Positions 1 to 8,113 of a stretch of DNA of 12,435 bases are shown in pieces. How positions within the stretch are numbered: position 1 is the first letter of the stretch; every line of letters starts with the position of its first letter. The notes beneath the pieces are model-generated. The model ran no database searches, was not told the DNA's origin, and saw nothing but the letters and a program-made list of their open reading frames with translations. The DNA comes from an uncultured Pseudomonadota bacterium (GTDB lineage: Bacteria; Pseudomonadota; Gammaproteobacteria; Burkholderiales; Usitatibacteraceae). Location: assembly GCA_946885905.1 (NCBI GenBank), contig CAMPHL010000024.1, positions 1 to 12,435 of the forward strand, given 5' to 3'. The translations under genes were made by a program, and so were the position numbers.

Positions 1-253
1 CGCTCGCGTTGGGCGGCATCGGCACCTGGCCCCAGACGCCCGAGCCGCCCTTCTTCACCTTCTCGACCAGCTTGGCCTCGGCGCCCTTGTCGTTCCTGTA
101 CTTGGCGGCGACGTCCTTGTAGGCGGGGCCGACCAGCTTCTTGTCGACGGCGTGGCAGGCGGTGCAGGCATTCTTCTTGGCGAGCTCCTCGTTGGCGAGG
201 GCGGGCAGGGCGGCGATGGCGGCGGCCGCGGCGAGGAGGGCGATCTTTCTCAT
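1..253 (-). CDS. Secreted class I cytochrome c (c551/c552 type), 3' end outside window
   Basis: Small periplasmic electron-carrier haem protein; 84 codons are visible and the end lies beyond the left edge. The ATG at 253 is preceded by a good ribosome site (AGGAAA, about six bases upstream). Residues 1-20 form a signal peptide: basic MRK start, Ala/Leu-rich core, and a likely cut after the PALA stretch. The haem motif CTACH is at residues 30-34, giving the covalent cysteines and the proximal His34. The expected distal ligand is Met79 in a VPMPPN segment, after a Gly-rich GGSGVWG run typical of bacterial c551/c552 proteins. The family is usually about 100 residues, so only a short C-terminal helix is missing. 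It follows the YyaL-type gene by 25 bp and is probably cotranscribed with it. The redox partner cannot be told from sequence. Confidence 0.9.
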   Translation of the reverse strand, partial: MRKIALLAAAAAIAALPALANEELAKKNACTACHAVDKKLVGPAYKDVAAKYRNDKGAEAKLVEKVKKGGSGVWGQVPMPPNAS

Positions 254-278
254 CTTCGTTTCCTGTGGCAGTTGGGGG

Positions 279-2339
279 TTATCGGGCAGCCGGGATTCTG
301 GGCAATCCGAGCGTTTCGCGCAATTTGTCGGGTGTCTGCACAGGCTGCAGGCAAGTAACGCCCTCGCATACCCACGCGTTGACCGCGTCGTTGGCCGGCT
401 TGGCGAGCACCTCCGGCAGCGATCGAGTCCCCGCGGGGATGAAGAGGGAGATGGAAGTCGGGAGGTACGCCTCGTCGAGCATCCGCCGCCAGGGCGTGAA
501 GCCGTCACGCGCGCCGGAGACGATCACGGTGCGTGGAGGCTCGAGCTGCTCCTCGAGCGCCGCGAGCATGGTCCCGAAGCCGGCGGGCTGGCGTTGCACC
601 TGCGGCCAGAAGAGCGCGACGGTGCCGGCGGCGGCATCCGCGAATCGCGCTTCGCCGGTGAGGAAGGACAGCCGGTTGAGCGCGAGCGCGGCCACCGCAT
701 TGCCCGAGGGCGTGGCGTTGTCGGGTCCGGGCTTCGGGCGCTGGATGAGCTTCTCGTGGTCGTGGGCGGTGAAGTAGAAGCCGCCCGCCTCGCGGTCGTG
801 GAAGCGTTCGAGCAGCACGTCGCCCAGTTCCCGGGCCCAGTCCAGGTACTCGACGCGGAAGTCGGCCTGCAGCATCTCGAGCAGCGCCGCCAGGAGGTAA
901 GCGTGGTCGTCGAGGTAAGCGTCGAGGTGCGCGCGCCCGTCCTTGTACGTCGCGAGCAGGCGGCCGTCGTTCCAGAGCCGCCCCCTGATGAATGCGAGCG
1001 CTCGACGCGCGCTTTCGAGCCAGTCGGCGCGCTCGAACGCCCGGCCGGCACGCGCCATGCCGCCGACCATGAGCGCGTTCCAGCTCGTGAGCACCTTCTC
1101 GTCGCGGCCCGGGCGCACGCGCTTGTCGCGCGCCGCGCGCAGCTTCGCGCGCGCCGAATCGATGAGCGATTGGAGCGCCCCATCGGTGGTTTCCATGATC
1201 CGCGCGAGCTCGCCCAATGGATGCGCCACCACGAGGTGCCAGGCCTCGCCTTCGAAGTTGGGGGGGCGGTCGAGCCCGAAGTGGATCGAGGCGACCTCGA
1301 ACTCTTCGCGCGACAGGAGCCCGCGGATCTCGTCCATGCTCCAGACGTAGAACTTGCCCTCGTGCCCCTCGGAGTCGGCGTCGAGCGAGGAGTAGTAGCC
1401 GCCCTCGGGCGATTGCATCTCGCGCATCACCCACGCCGCGGTCTCCACGCAGACGCGCTCGTAGATCGGCTGGCGCGTGACGCACCATGCGTCCGCATAC
1501 AGGCGCATCAGCCAGCCGTTGTCGTAGAGCATCTTCTCGAAGTGCGGGATCGCCCATTCGGCATCGACGCTGTAGCGCGCGAAGCCGCCGCCCACCTGGT
1601 CGTAGATCCCGCCCTGGGCCATGCGGGTGAGCGTGAGGCGCGCGCGCTCGAGGGCGCCCTTGTCGCCCGTGGCCGCGTGGCGCCGCAGCAGCAGCTCGAT
1701 CGAATCCGGGTGCGGGAACTTGGGCGCGCCGCTGAAGCCGCCGTGCTCCTTGTCGAACGCTTCCTCCAGGTATGCGGCCGCTGCATCGAGGGGCGCGCGC
1801 GAGAACTGGGAGGGATCGGCCGCGCCCGCGCGGGGCTGCATGCGTTCGAGGGCTTGTGCGACCTGGGCGCCGTTCCCGCGGATCTCGTCCTGGTTCTGAT
1901 CGTAGTACTGGCGCACGCGCCAGAGGAGGTCGGGGAAACCCGGCATCCCGTATCTGGGCTTGCTCGGGAAATACGTGCCCCCGAAGAACGGCAGCTGGTC
2001 CGGGGTGAGGAACATCGTGAGCGGCCAGCCCCCGTTGCGCTGCGTGAGCAGGGCCTGGGCGAGCTGGTAGATCTGGTCGATGTCGGGACGCTCCTCGCGG
2101 TCGACCTTCACGTTCACGTAGAGATCGTTCATGACCTTCGCGATCTCCGGATCCTCGAACGATTCGTGCGCCATCACGTGGCACCAATGGCAGGCCGAGT
2201 AGCCCACGGAGAGCAGGATCGGCTTGCCGCTTCGCCTGGCCTCCGCGAGCGCTTCCTCGCCCCACGGATACCAGTCCACCGGGTTTTCGGCGTGCTGCTG
2301 CAGGTAGGGAGAAGTCTCCCGGGCGAGGCGGTTGGCCAT
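279..2339 (-). CDS. YyaL/DUF255 family thioredoxin-like domain protein
   Basis: A 686-residue protein of the family that includes B. subtilis YyaL and animal SPATA20. The N-terminal third is a thioredoxin-like fold with the family signature ACHWCH (Cys50 and Cys53) followed by [10 protein letters not shown] and VDREERPD. The remaining roughly 450 residues match the family's alpha/alpha-barrel region resembling six-hairpin glycosidases. Length is normal. The start at 2339 is chosen because the protein then opens with the conserved [24 protein letters not shown] block; no clear Shine-Dalgarno precedes it. No signal peptide or membrane segment is seen, so it should be cytosolic. Its biochemical role is not established; thiol chemistry is likely from the CxxC pair, and a sugar-related activity for the barrel is speculative. 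It is divergent from the DUF3592-like gene and upstream of the cytochrome c gene. Confidence 0.93.
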   Translation of the reverse strand: MANRLARETSPYLQQHAENPVDWYPWGEEALAEARRSGKPILLSVGYSACHWCHVMAHESFEDPEIAKVMNDLYVNVKVDREERPDIDQIYQLAQALLTQRNGGWPLTMFLTPDQLPFFGGTYFPSKPRYGMPGFPDLLWRVRQYYDQNQDEIRGNGAQVAQALERMQPRAGAADPSQFSRAPLDAAAAYLEEAFDKEHGGFSGAPKFPHPDSIELLLRRHAATGDKGALERARLTLTRMAQGGIYDQVGGGFARYSVDAEWAIPHFEKMLYDNGWLMRLYADAWCVTRQPIYERVCVETAAWVMREMQSPEGGYYSSLDADSEGHEGKFYVWSMDEIRGLLSREEFEVASIHFGLDRPPNFEGEAWHLVVAHPLGELARIMETTDGALQSLIDSARAKLRAARDKRVRPGRDEKVLTSWNALMVGGMARAGRAFERADWLESARRALAFIRGRLWNDGRLLATYKDGRAHLDAYLDDHAYLLAALLEMLQADFRVEYLDWARELGDVLLERFHDREAGGFYFTAHDHEKLIQRPKPGPDNATPSGNAVAALALNRLSFLTGEARFADAAAGTVALFWPQVQRQPAGFGTMLAALEEQLEPPRTVIVSGARDGFTPWRRMLDEAYLPTSISLFIPAGTRSLPEVLAKPANDAVNAWVCEGVTCLQPVQTPDKLRETLGLPRIPAAR

Positions 2340-2411
2340 GGGGCTAGGACACGGGTGTATGCGGGCGGTTCTAGACTACACGCCACGCAGATGAGCCTTC
2401 GGAGGGCCGCC

Positions 2412-3245
2412 ATGCAGACCACGCTCGAGCACGCCGGCAACACCGTCGAGAACCCGACCGACGCGGACATCGACCGCGCCCTCGAGGCCCCGCGCGACGA
2501 CGACTGGTTCCTGTCGCTGCATCGTGGAGACGATTGCATGGAGGCGATGATCGACGCGGGCGCGCTCTGGGTCGAGGTGACCGAGGAGGACAAGTTCGTC
2601 CAGGCGCGTTCGCAGCTCGACCAGCCGCTCGTGAGATCGATGCTCCTTTCTTTCCGCAACGGCGACCACGCCTGGCGCGACATGGCGTTGTGGAAGGAGC
2701 CCCCGCCACGCAAGAAGGACACGCTGAAGGGGCCGGCGGGCCTCATCCTGGGGCTGGTCGGCATCTTCGTGGCGCTGGTCCTCGTCGGCATCTTCACCGA
2801 CAAGGCCGGCTGGATGGTGGTCGGGTTCGCGCTGATGTTCCCCGGCATCATCGCGGTCGCCACGATCGTGAAGGTGGCCGAGGTGAGCCGCGCGGCGTCC
2901 TGGACCAAGGCGAGCGGACGCATCACGCGCTCGGAGCTCGCCACCGAAAAGCGCCAGGACAGGGAAGTCGAAGTCCCGATCATCGAGTACGAATACAGGG
3001 TGGGCTTCCACACGCTGGTCGGCAAGCGCGTGAGCTTCGCCGAGCTGATCGCGGGGCCGCTGGCCAGGGAAACCCTCGCGCGCTACCCGGTCGGCACGGG
3101 CGTACCGGTCTACTACGACCCGGCGAATCCCTCGGAGGCGGTGATCGAGCGCGACCTCCCGACCTTCGTGCACTCGATCTGGGGAATCGTCGCGGCGCTG
3201 GCGGCAGCGATCCTTTTCGGCGCGTGGTGGTACCTCATCCGGTAG
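2412..3245 (+). CDS. Membrane protein with soluble N-terminal domain and DUF3592-like C-terminal half
   Basis: Encodes 277 residues. I take the ATG at 2412 because GGAGGG sits five bases upstream; an in-frame ATG at 2391 would add seven residues and lacks such a site. Residues 1-95 are acidic and soluble, with an NPTDADIDRAL opening and a later SFRNGDHAW segment, faintly recalling Imm1-type or related small domains. Membrane segments are predicted near residues 109-128, 133-153 and 252-274. The loop between the last two has the pattern of DUF3592: a YEYRVGF strand, then RYPVGTGVPVYYDPANPSEA. The function of DUF3592 proteins is unknown. The neighbours do not explain it: it is divergent from the YyaL-type gene and its last 11 bases overlap the convergent EamA gene. 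I am confident it is a gene, less so about the N-terminal domain. Confidence 0.83.
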   Translation: MQTTLEHAGNTVENPTDADIDRALEAPRDDDWFLSLHRGDDCMEAMIDAGALWVEVTEEDKFVQARSQLDQPLVRSMLLSFRNGDHAWRDMALWKEPPPRKKDTLKGPAGLILGLVGIFVALVLVGIFTDKAGWMVVGFALMFPGIIAVATIVKVAEVSRAASWTKASGRITRSELATEKRQDREVEVPIIEYEYRVGFHTLVGKRVSFAELIAGPLARETLARYPVGTGVPVYYDPANPSEAVIERDLPTFVHSIWGIVAALAAAILFGAWWYLIR

Positions 3246-4119
3246 CCCGGCGCGCCGGCCACCTGACAAGTCCCAGGATCAACGCGCACCCGAAGAGGAT
3301 GATCGCGCATCCCGTGATCCGTCCCGGGGTGAGCGGCTCGCCCAGGAAGAGCACGCCCCAGATCATCCCGAAAACGGGCACGAGCAGCGTGACGGTGCTC
3401 GCCTTGACCGGGCCGATGTCGGCGATGAGGCGGTAGTAGTAGATGAAGGCCACGGTGGTCGACACCACTGCGAGTCCAAGGACGGCGAGCCACGCCACGC
3501 GCGGCACGGCAGTGAGGTCGCGATCCAGCGGCGTGAACGGCAACAGCACGATGGCTGCGAAGAGCAGCGTATATGCCGAGGTGGCGACGGGCGCCGCTTC
3601 GCGCAGCCGCACGCGGTTGTAGACGATGTTGACGCCATAGAGGATCGTCGCGGCGATCGACATCGAGGCGGCCAGGAGCTCCTGGGAGCTCATCGGCCGG
3701 GGTGTCCATCCCACCAGCACCGCGGTCCCCGCGATGGAGAGCACGATGCCCGCCGACTTCGCGGGCGTGATCGCCTCGCGAATCCACATGGCGGCCAGGA
3801 GCGTGGTGAAGAGGGGCACCAGCGCATTGAGGATCGAGGCGGTGGAGGCGTCGATCGTGCGCAGGGCCTCGGCGATGAGCACGAACGGCACCGCGGTGCC
3901 CACGATCGCGACGAAGAGCCAGGGACGCCAGTGCGCCCGCCAGCCGGACACGCGTCCCGTCGCGAACATGAACGCGAGCAGCATCAGGCCCGCCAGGAGC
4001 ACGCGAGCCTCGATGAGGAGCGCGGGCCCGAGGTGCGGGACCGCCACGCGCATGAACAGGTACGACGCGCCCCACATCGCGCCCAGGGCGACGAGGCGCG
4101 CGGCGTCCTGTGGCCTCAA
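3235..4119 (-). CDS. EamA/DMT-family permease
   Basis: A 294-residue inner-membrane transporter of the drug/metabolite superfamily, with two EamA repeats and about ten hydrophobic helices. Repeat one begins with the characteristic GAMWGASYLFMRVA; repeat two ends with VFGMIWGVLFLGEPLTPGR, the usual signature of the ninth helix region. Substrate cannot be assigned; the family exports amino acids, nucleosides or other metabolites. The chosen start is a TTG at 4119 that overlaps the ogt stop codon (TTGA), which would couple translation to ogt. An ATG at 4077 is the alternative and would give 280 residues but clip the first helix closely. The gene ends in an 11-base convergent overlap with the DUF3592-like gene. 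Being the last gene of a repair operon is unusual for such a permease. Confidence 0.9.
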   Translation of the reverse strand: MRPQDAARLVALGAMWGASYLFMRVAVPHLGPALLIEARVLLAGLMLLAFMFATGRVSGWRAHWRPWLFVAIVGTAVPFVLIAEALRTIDASTASILNALVPLFTTLLAAMWIREAITPAKSAGIVLSIAGTAVLVGWTPRPMSSQELLAASMSIAATILYGVNIVYNRVRLREAAPVATSAYTLLFAAIVLLPFTPLDRDLTAVPRVAWLAVLGLAVVSTTVAFIYYYRLIADIGPVKASTVTLLVPVFGMIWGVLFLGEPLTPGRITGCAIILFGCALILGLVRWPARRATG

Positions 4120-4610
4120 ACGAGCGATCTCTGCAGCACGCCCTCCAGCTCGAGGAGCACGCGCTTGCGGTCCAGGCCGCCGGCGTAGCCGGTGAGGCTG
4201 CCGTCGGAGCCCACGATGCGGTGGCAGGGGATCGCGAGGCTCACGGGGTTGCGGCCCGTGGCCGCGCCCGCTGCGCGCGCCTGCCCCGGCGCTCCGGCGC
4301 GATTGGCCAGCTCCGCGTAGCTCATGGTCTTGCCGAACGGGACGCGCGCAATTTCCCGCCAGACGCGTTGCTGGAATGCGGAGCCCCGGGGAGCGAGCCG
4401 AAGGTCGAACTGGGTGCGCTTGCCGGCGAAGTATTCGGCGAGCTGGGTGCCGCAGGCGGCGAGGTCGGGCGACTGCGGATCCTCGATCCAGTCGGGCATC
4501 TCCTCGGGCGCGTACTTGGCGCCGGCGAATTCGATGTGGGTGATGCCGTCGTCCTCCGCCGTCGCGTACATCGGGCCGAGGGGCGATTCGTAGCGTGCGA
4601 AGCGGGTCAT
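4116..4610 (-). CDS. ogt: Methylated-DNA--[protein]-cysteine S-methyltransferase (Ogt/MGMT)
   Basis: A 164-residue suicide repair protein that transfers the alkyl group from O6-alkylguanine (and O4-alkylthymine) to its own cysteine. The active-site motif IPCHRIVG is present with acceptor Cys129. Upstream the DNA-binding helix region reads FQQRVWREIARVPFGKTMSYAELA, with the Tyr and recognition helix typical of the family (RAGAPGQARAAGAATGRNP). The N-terminal 70 residues are the usual ribonuclease-H-like domain. Length is normal for Ogt. The ATG at 4610 overlaps the alkA stop (ATGA), and GGAGG lies seven bases upstream inside alkA, so the two are translationally coupled. It supplies the methyltransferase activity that the neighbouring Ada-type fusion lacks. 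Confidence 0.95.
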   Translation of the reverse strand: MTRFARYESPLGPMYATAEDDGITHIEFAGAKYAPEEMPDWIEDPQSPDLAACGTQLAEYFAGKRTQFDLRLAPRGSAFQQRVWREIARVPFGKTMSYAELANRAGAPGQARAAGAATGRNPVSLAIPCHRIVGSDGSLTGYAGGLDRKRVLLELEGVLQRSLV

Positions 4611-6064
4611 TTCGTTTCCTCCAGCGATTTCCACAGGTGCATGAGCGCATAGCCGCGCCACGGGCGCCACCGCTCCGCGGCTTGCAGGGCGCGTGCGCCG
4701 GTGAGGCGCATCGCCTTGAGCGCCGCCACGTCCGGGTGCGGGAATGCGTCCGGCCAGGCGATGGCGCGCATGGCGATGTAGTGCGCCGTCCAGGGTCCGA
4801 TGCCGGGGATGTCGTTCAGGGCCGCGAGCGTCGCGTCGACGTTCGCCGACGGATCGAGGCGTAGCGAGCCCTGCTCGAGCACACGCGCCAGCGCGATGAT
4901 CGCCCGCGCCCGGCTCGCGATGATGCCGTGGCGGGCGATGTCGCCCTCGCCGAGCGATGCGACGCGCTCGGCGGTGGGGAAGATCGTGTCGAGTCCCTCG
5001 TGCGGCGTCTCGATCGGCTCGCCGAAGGCGCGCGCGAAGCGGCCCGCGATCGTCGTGGCCGCCCTCACGGTCACCTGCTGTCCGAGGATGCCGCGTACCG
5101 CTACCTCGAATCCGTCGATCGCGCCGGGCAGGCGGATGCCGGGGTTCGTGGCAGCCAGCGGCCCCAGCGCCGCGGCGACCTCGTCGGGCCGGCATGCGAG
5201 GTCGAAGAGCGCCTTCACCCGCGCGAGCACCGCGGGGATCGCCGTGGCGAGGCTCGCACTGGCCATTACACGCAGGGCCGTCTTGCGCGGAGTGAGGGAT
5301 ACCTCGATCCATCCCTTCGCCTCGCCCCGGGCACCGGCTGTCGCCGGCCCGGGGCCCAATCTCATCGTCCGCCGATAACGCTTCTCGTCGACCACCTCCA
5401 CCCCCGCGATCGCCCGCTTCTGCAGGAAGGCGAGCATCCACGGCCAGTCGTAGGGCGGGCGATATGCCAGGTCGAAGGCGAGCTTCTCGACCGGCGTCCG
5501 GCGTGCCCGGGCGCGGCGAAGCTCTCCGGGCGTCATCCGGTAACGCGTGCGGAAGAGATCGTTGAAGCGGCGCAGGCTGGCGAAGCCGCTCGCCATCGCC
5601 ACATCGAGCACCGCCATGTCCGTGTCCGTGAGCAGCCGCTTGGCGAGGAGCAGGCGCTGCGTCTGCGCGTACTCCACCGGCGCCACCCCGAACTCCTGCT
5701 GGAAGACGCGCCGCAGGTGGCGATCCGTCACGCCAAGCTCCGCCGCCATTGCGGCGAGGCTCGCATCCTGCAGGTGCCCGTCTTCGATCAGCCGTGCCGC
5801 GGACTGTGCCAGGCGCCGGTTCGCGTCCACGGCCGCGTGGCCGGGAGCGAGCTCCGGCCGGCAACGCAGGCACGGCCTGTATCCCTTCGCCTCGGCGGCC
5901 GCGGCGCTCGGAAAGAAGCTGCAGTTGTGGCGCAACGGCGTGCGCGCGGTGCACACCGGCCTGCAATAGATCCCCGTGGTTCCCACCCCCACGAAGAACC
6001 GCCCATCGAAGCGGGCGTCGTGCGAGACGAGGGCGCGGTAGCACTGGTCCGAGTCGAGCAGCAT
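4607..6064 (-). CDS. alkA: Ada-AraC-AlkA fusion: alkylation-responsive regulator and 3-methyladenine DNA glycosylase II
   Basis: A 485-residue three-part protein. Residues 1-75 match the Ada N-terminal zinc domain, with Cys34, Cys38, Cys65 and Cys68 in TTGIYCRPVC and RPCLRC contexts. In E. coli Ada the first of these (Cys38) takes the methyl group from DNA phosphotriesters and switches on the activator. Residues about 80-180 are an AraC-type double helix-turn-helix. Residues about 195-305 match the AlkA N-terminal domain, and 310-485 the HhH-GPD glycosylase, with the hairpin IPGIGPWTA (419-427) and likely catalytic Asp445 in FPHPD. It should therefore both sense methylation and excise 3-methyladenine-type lesions; the methyltransferase part of classical Ada is absent and supplied by adjacent ogt. 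The start at 6064 may be leaderless: GATAAT lies six bases upstream and no strong ribosome site is present. A dyad lies about 40-60 bases upstream of it. Confidence 0.94.
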   Translation of the reverse strand: MLLDSDQCYRALVSHDARFDGRFFVGVGTTGIYCRPVCTARTPLRHNCSFFPSAAAAEAKGYRPCLRCRPELAPGHAAVDANRRLAQSAARLIEDGHLQDASLAAMAAELGVTDRHLRRVFQQEFGVAPVEYAQTQRLLLAKRLLTDTDMAVLDVAMASGFASLRRFNDLFRTRYRMTPGELRRARARRTPVEKLAFDLAYRPPYDWPWMLAFLQKRAIAGVEVVDEKRYRRTMRLGPGPATAGARGEAKGWIEVSLTPRKTALRVMASASLATAIPAVLARVKALFDLACRPDEVAAALGPLAATNPGIRLPGAIDGFEVAVRGILGQQVTVRAATTIAGRFARAFGEPIETPHEGLDTIFPTAERVASLGEGDIARHGIIASRARAIIALARVLEQGSLRLDPSANVDATLAALNDIPGIGPWTAHYIAMRAIAWPDAFPHPDVAALKAMRLTGARALQAAERWRPWRGYALMHLWKSLEETK

Positions 6065-6070
6065 GAGGCC

Positions 6071-6076
6071 ATTATC
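6071..6076 (-). promoter_or_regulatory. Probable -10 hexamer of the alkA fusion gene
   Basis: GATAAT on the minus strand matches the sigma-70 -10 consensus at five of six positions. It ends six bases before the ATG at 6064, which would put the transcription start at or next to the start codon and make the message leaderless. No recognisable -35 is found at the expected distance, which fits an activator-dependent promoter using the dyad centred at about 6112. This is read from sequence only; no start site is known. Confidence 0.45.
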
Positions 6077-6098
6077 CGCCGGGCCGGCGACCGGCGCT

Positions 6099-6127
6099 CG
6101 CCATTTTCGGACATCGAAAAAATGGCG
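6099..6127. promoter_or_regulatory. Candidate operator upstream of alkA, copy 1 of a shared dyad
   Basis: The core is TTTTCGGACATCGAAA, with inner arms TTTCG and CGAAA five bases apart. It sits inside a longer perfect inverted repeat: CGCCATTTT (6099-6107) and AAAATGGCG (6119-6127) separated by 11 bases. It lies 35-63 bases upstream of the alkA fusion start and is centred 38.5 bases from the centre of the -10-like hexamer, a usual position for an activator. Bases 6099-6119 recur at 6664-6684 with two differences. Autoregulation by the Ada-AraC part of the fusion is one possibility; a dimeric regulator encoded elsewhere is another. Confidence 0.55.
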
Positions 6128-6138
6128 CGGCGTCCTTT

Positions 6139-6606
6139 TCAGGCCCGCTCGATCCGGGCGGCGAAGCAGCCCCGGCGTGCGAAATGCGCGTGCAGGTAGG
6201 CGATCTCGCCGTTGGCGAAGAACTGCTCGACCAGCGCGACGAGCGCCCTGCCCTCGACGACCTCCGCCGCGATCATCATCCCGCCCGTGTCGAAGCCGCG
6301 CACGGCGAGCAGCCGCGGCAGCAGCGCAGGCGGGATGGCGTTCACTTCGTCGAAGGAAGGCTGCTCGCGTTCGCGTACGTAGATCGCGTGGCTCGAACGA
6401 TAGGGCGAGTCCACCGGCAGGTGCTCGTAATTGAGCAGCAGCACGGGCTCGCCGGGCTCGGCGTCCTCCAGGCTCACGCGGCAGGGAAAGCCGGGCTTCT
6501 CGTCGCAGGTCTTGCGCAACGCGCGGTGGCGTGCGAGCTCGGCATCCGAAAGCCCGAAGAGGTGGTGAAACCGGCTGGCATCCAGTCCGGTGATCCTGAA
6601 GTCCAT
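6139..6606 (-). CDS. DUF1203 family protein
   Basis: A 155-residue soluble protein that looks like a complete DUF1203 member: MDFRITGLD opening, CDEKPGFPCRVSLEDAEPGE, LLNYEHLPVDSPYRSSHAIYV and the FDTGGMM and YLHAHFARRGCFAARI blocks. Cys and His residues are prominent (CRVSLED, HLPVDSPYRSSH, HAHFARRGC), but no catalytic mechanism is known to me and none is claimed. The ATG at 6606 is preceded by GGAG about nine bases upstream. The gene lies just upstream of the alkA fusion on the same strand, with 74 bp between them holding the fusion's own operator-like dyad. A second copy of the same element sits in front of this gene, so regulation with DNA alkylation repair is the best clue to its role. 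Confidence 0.85.
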   Translation of the reverse strand: MDFRITGLDASRFHHLFGLSDAELARHRALRKTCDEKPGFPCRVSLEDAEPGEPVLLLNYEHLPVDSPYRSSHAIYVREREQPSFDEVNAIPPALLPRLLAVRGFDTGGMMIAAEVVEGRALVALVEQFFANGEIAYLHAHFARRGCFAARIERA

Positions 6607-6635
6607 GTCGTTTGGCTCCGTCTGGCGATGGGCGC

Positions 6636-6641
6636 ATAGTG
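6636..6641 (-). promoter_or_regulatory. Weak -10-like hexamer of the DUF1203 gene
   Basis: CACTAT on the minus strand matches only three of six consensus positions. It is reported because its centre is 38.5 bases from the centre of the upstream dyad copy (6677), exactly the spacing seen at the alkA fusion promoter. It would give a leader of roughly 22 bases containing the GGAG ribosome site. On its own it would not be convincing. Confidence 0.3.
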
Positions 6642-6663
6642 GCTCGGCGGCGGCGCGTGGTCG

Positions 6664-6684
6664 CGCCGTTTTCGGACGTCGAAA
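6664..6684. promoter_or_regulatory. Candidate operator between DUF1203 and TfoX-like genes, copy 2 of the shared dyad
   Basis: Core TTTTCGGACGTCGAAA, preceded by CGCCG. Over 21 bases it differs from copy 1 at two positions, both A to G. The inner dyad TTTCG/CGAAA is intact, but the longer outer arm of copy 1 is not conserved here. It lies 58-78 bases upstream of the DUF1203 start, and its right end is 11 bases before the GTG of the divergent TfoX-like gene. It could therefore activate DUF1203 while covering the start region of the other gene. Confidence 0.5.
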
Positions 6685-6695
6685 TCGAGGGACGC

Positions 6696-7076
6696 GTGCC
6701 CAGGCCCAGCGAGTTCGTCCAGCACGTGGTGGAGACGCTGCGATTGCTCGGACCGGTGCAATCGAAGGCCATGTTCGGCGGCTGGGGGCTCTATCACCAG
6801 GGGACCTTCTTCGCGCTCGTCCTCGATGACACCCTGTACCTCAAGACCGACGACGAGAGCCGGGCGCGATTCGAGGCCGAGGGGCTGCTCCCGTTCGTCT
6901 TCTCGATGAAGGCCGGCGAGGTGACCACGTCGTACTACCAGGCGCCGGATGAGGCGCTCGAAAGCCCGGAAGTGATGGCGCACTGGGCGCGGCTCGCTTA
7001 CGCCGCCGCCCTTCGCGCGCCGGCGAAACGCAAGCAAAGGCTCGGGCGAAAGCGGCCACCGTCCGGCCGAACCTGA
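6696..7076 (+). CDS. TfoX N-terminal domain protein
   Basis: A 126-residue protein carrying only the TfoX N-terminal domain: helix [16 protein letters not shown], then [30 protein letters not shown], the common core of this family, followed by a lysine/arginine-rich tail. TfoX (Sxy) controls competence in gamma-proteobacteria, but single-domain members are widespread and mostly uncharacterised, so a competence role should not be assumed. I choose the GTG at 6696 because GAGG stands five bases upstream and the product then begins PRPSEF as family members do; the reading frame stays open further upstream without conserved sequence. It is divergent from the DUF1203 gene, with the dyad copy 2 in the shared 89-bp gap. 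Confidence 0.85.
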   Translation: MPRPSEFVQHVVETLRLLGPVQSKAMFGGWGLYHQGTFFALVLDDTLYLKTDDESRARFEAEGLLPFVFSMKAGEVTTSYYQAPDEALESPEVMAHWARLAYAAALRAPAKRKQRLGRKRPPSGRT

Positions 7077-7097
7077 AGCAGTCCGGTCGCGGTTTCG

Positions 7098-7103
7098 TAT
7101 ACT
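7098..7103 (+). promoter_or_regulatory. Probable -10 hexamer of the aldo/keto reductase gene
   Basis: TATACT matches the sigma-70 -10 consensus at five of six positions and lies 32 bases before the ATG at 7136, in the 59-bp gap after the TfoX-like gene. No good -35 is seen at 16-18 bases. It suggests the reductase-deacylase pair has its own promoter. Confidence 0.4.
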
Positions 7104-7135
7104 TGCGACCTTCCTGTCCGCTTCTTCCCATTGCG

Positions 7136-8112
<977 letters not shown>

Positions 8113-8113
<1 letters not shown>

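Noticed and set aside
141..2411. Very long plus-strand open frame running opposite the YyaL-type gene and into the DUF3592-like gene
   Set aside because: It is open because codons of the GC-rich YyaL gene on the other strand rarely give stops in that frame. The translation is Arg/Glu/His-rich and unlike any family; only the part from 2412 looks like protein.
2340..2411. Divergent promoters between the YyaL-type and DUF3592-like genes
   Set aside because: The best -10 candidate on the plus strand (TAGACT, 2372-2377) matches four of six bases and has no -35; nothing better is seen for the minus strand.
4120..4650. Upstream extension of the EamA frame across ogt
   Set aside because: This part is a shadow of ogt; permease-like sequence begins only at about the TTG at 4119.
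6612..6695. Longer start for the TfoX-like protein at 6612
   Set aside because: The added residues are not family-like and would cover the operator-like element; the GTG at 6696 has a properly spaced GAGG.
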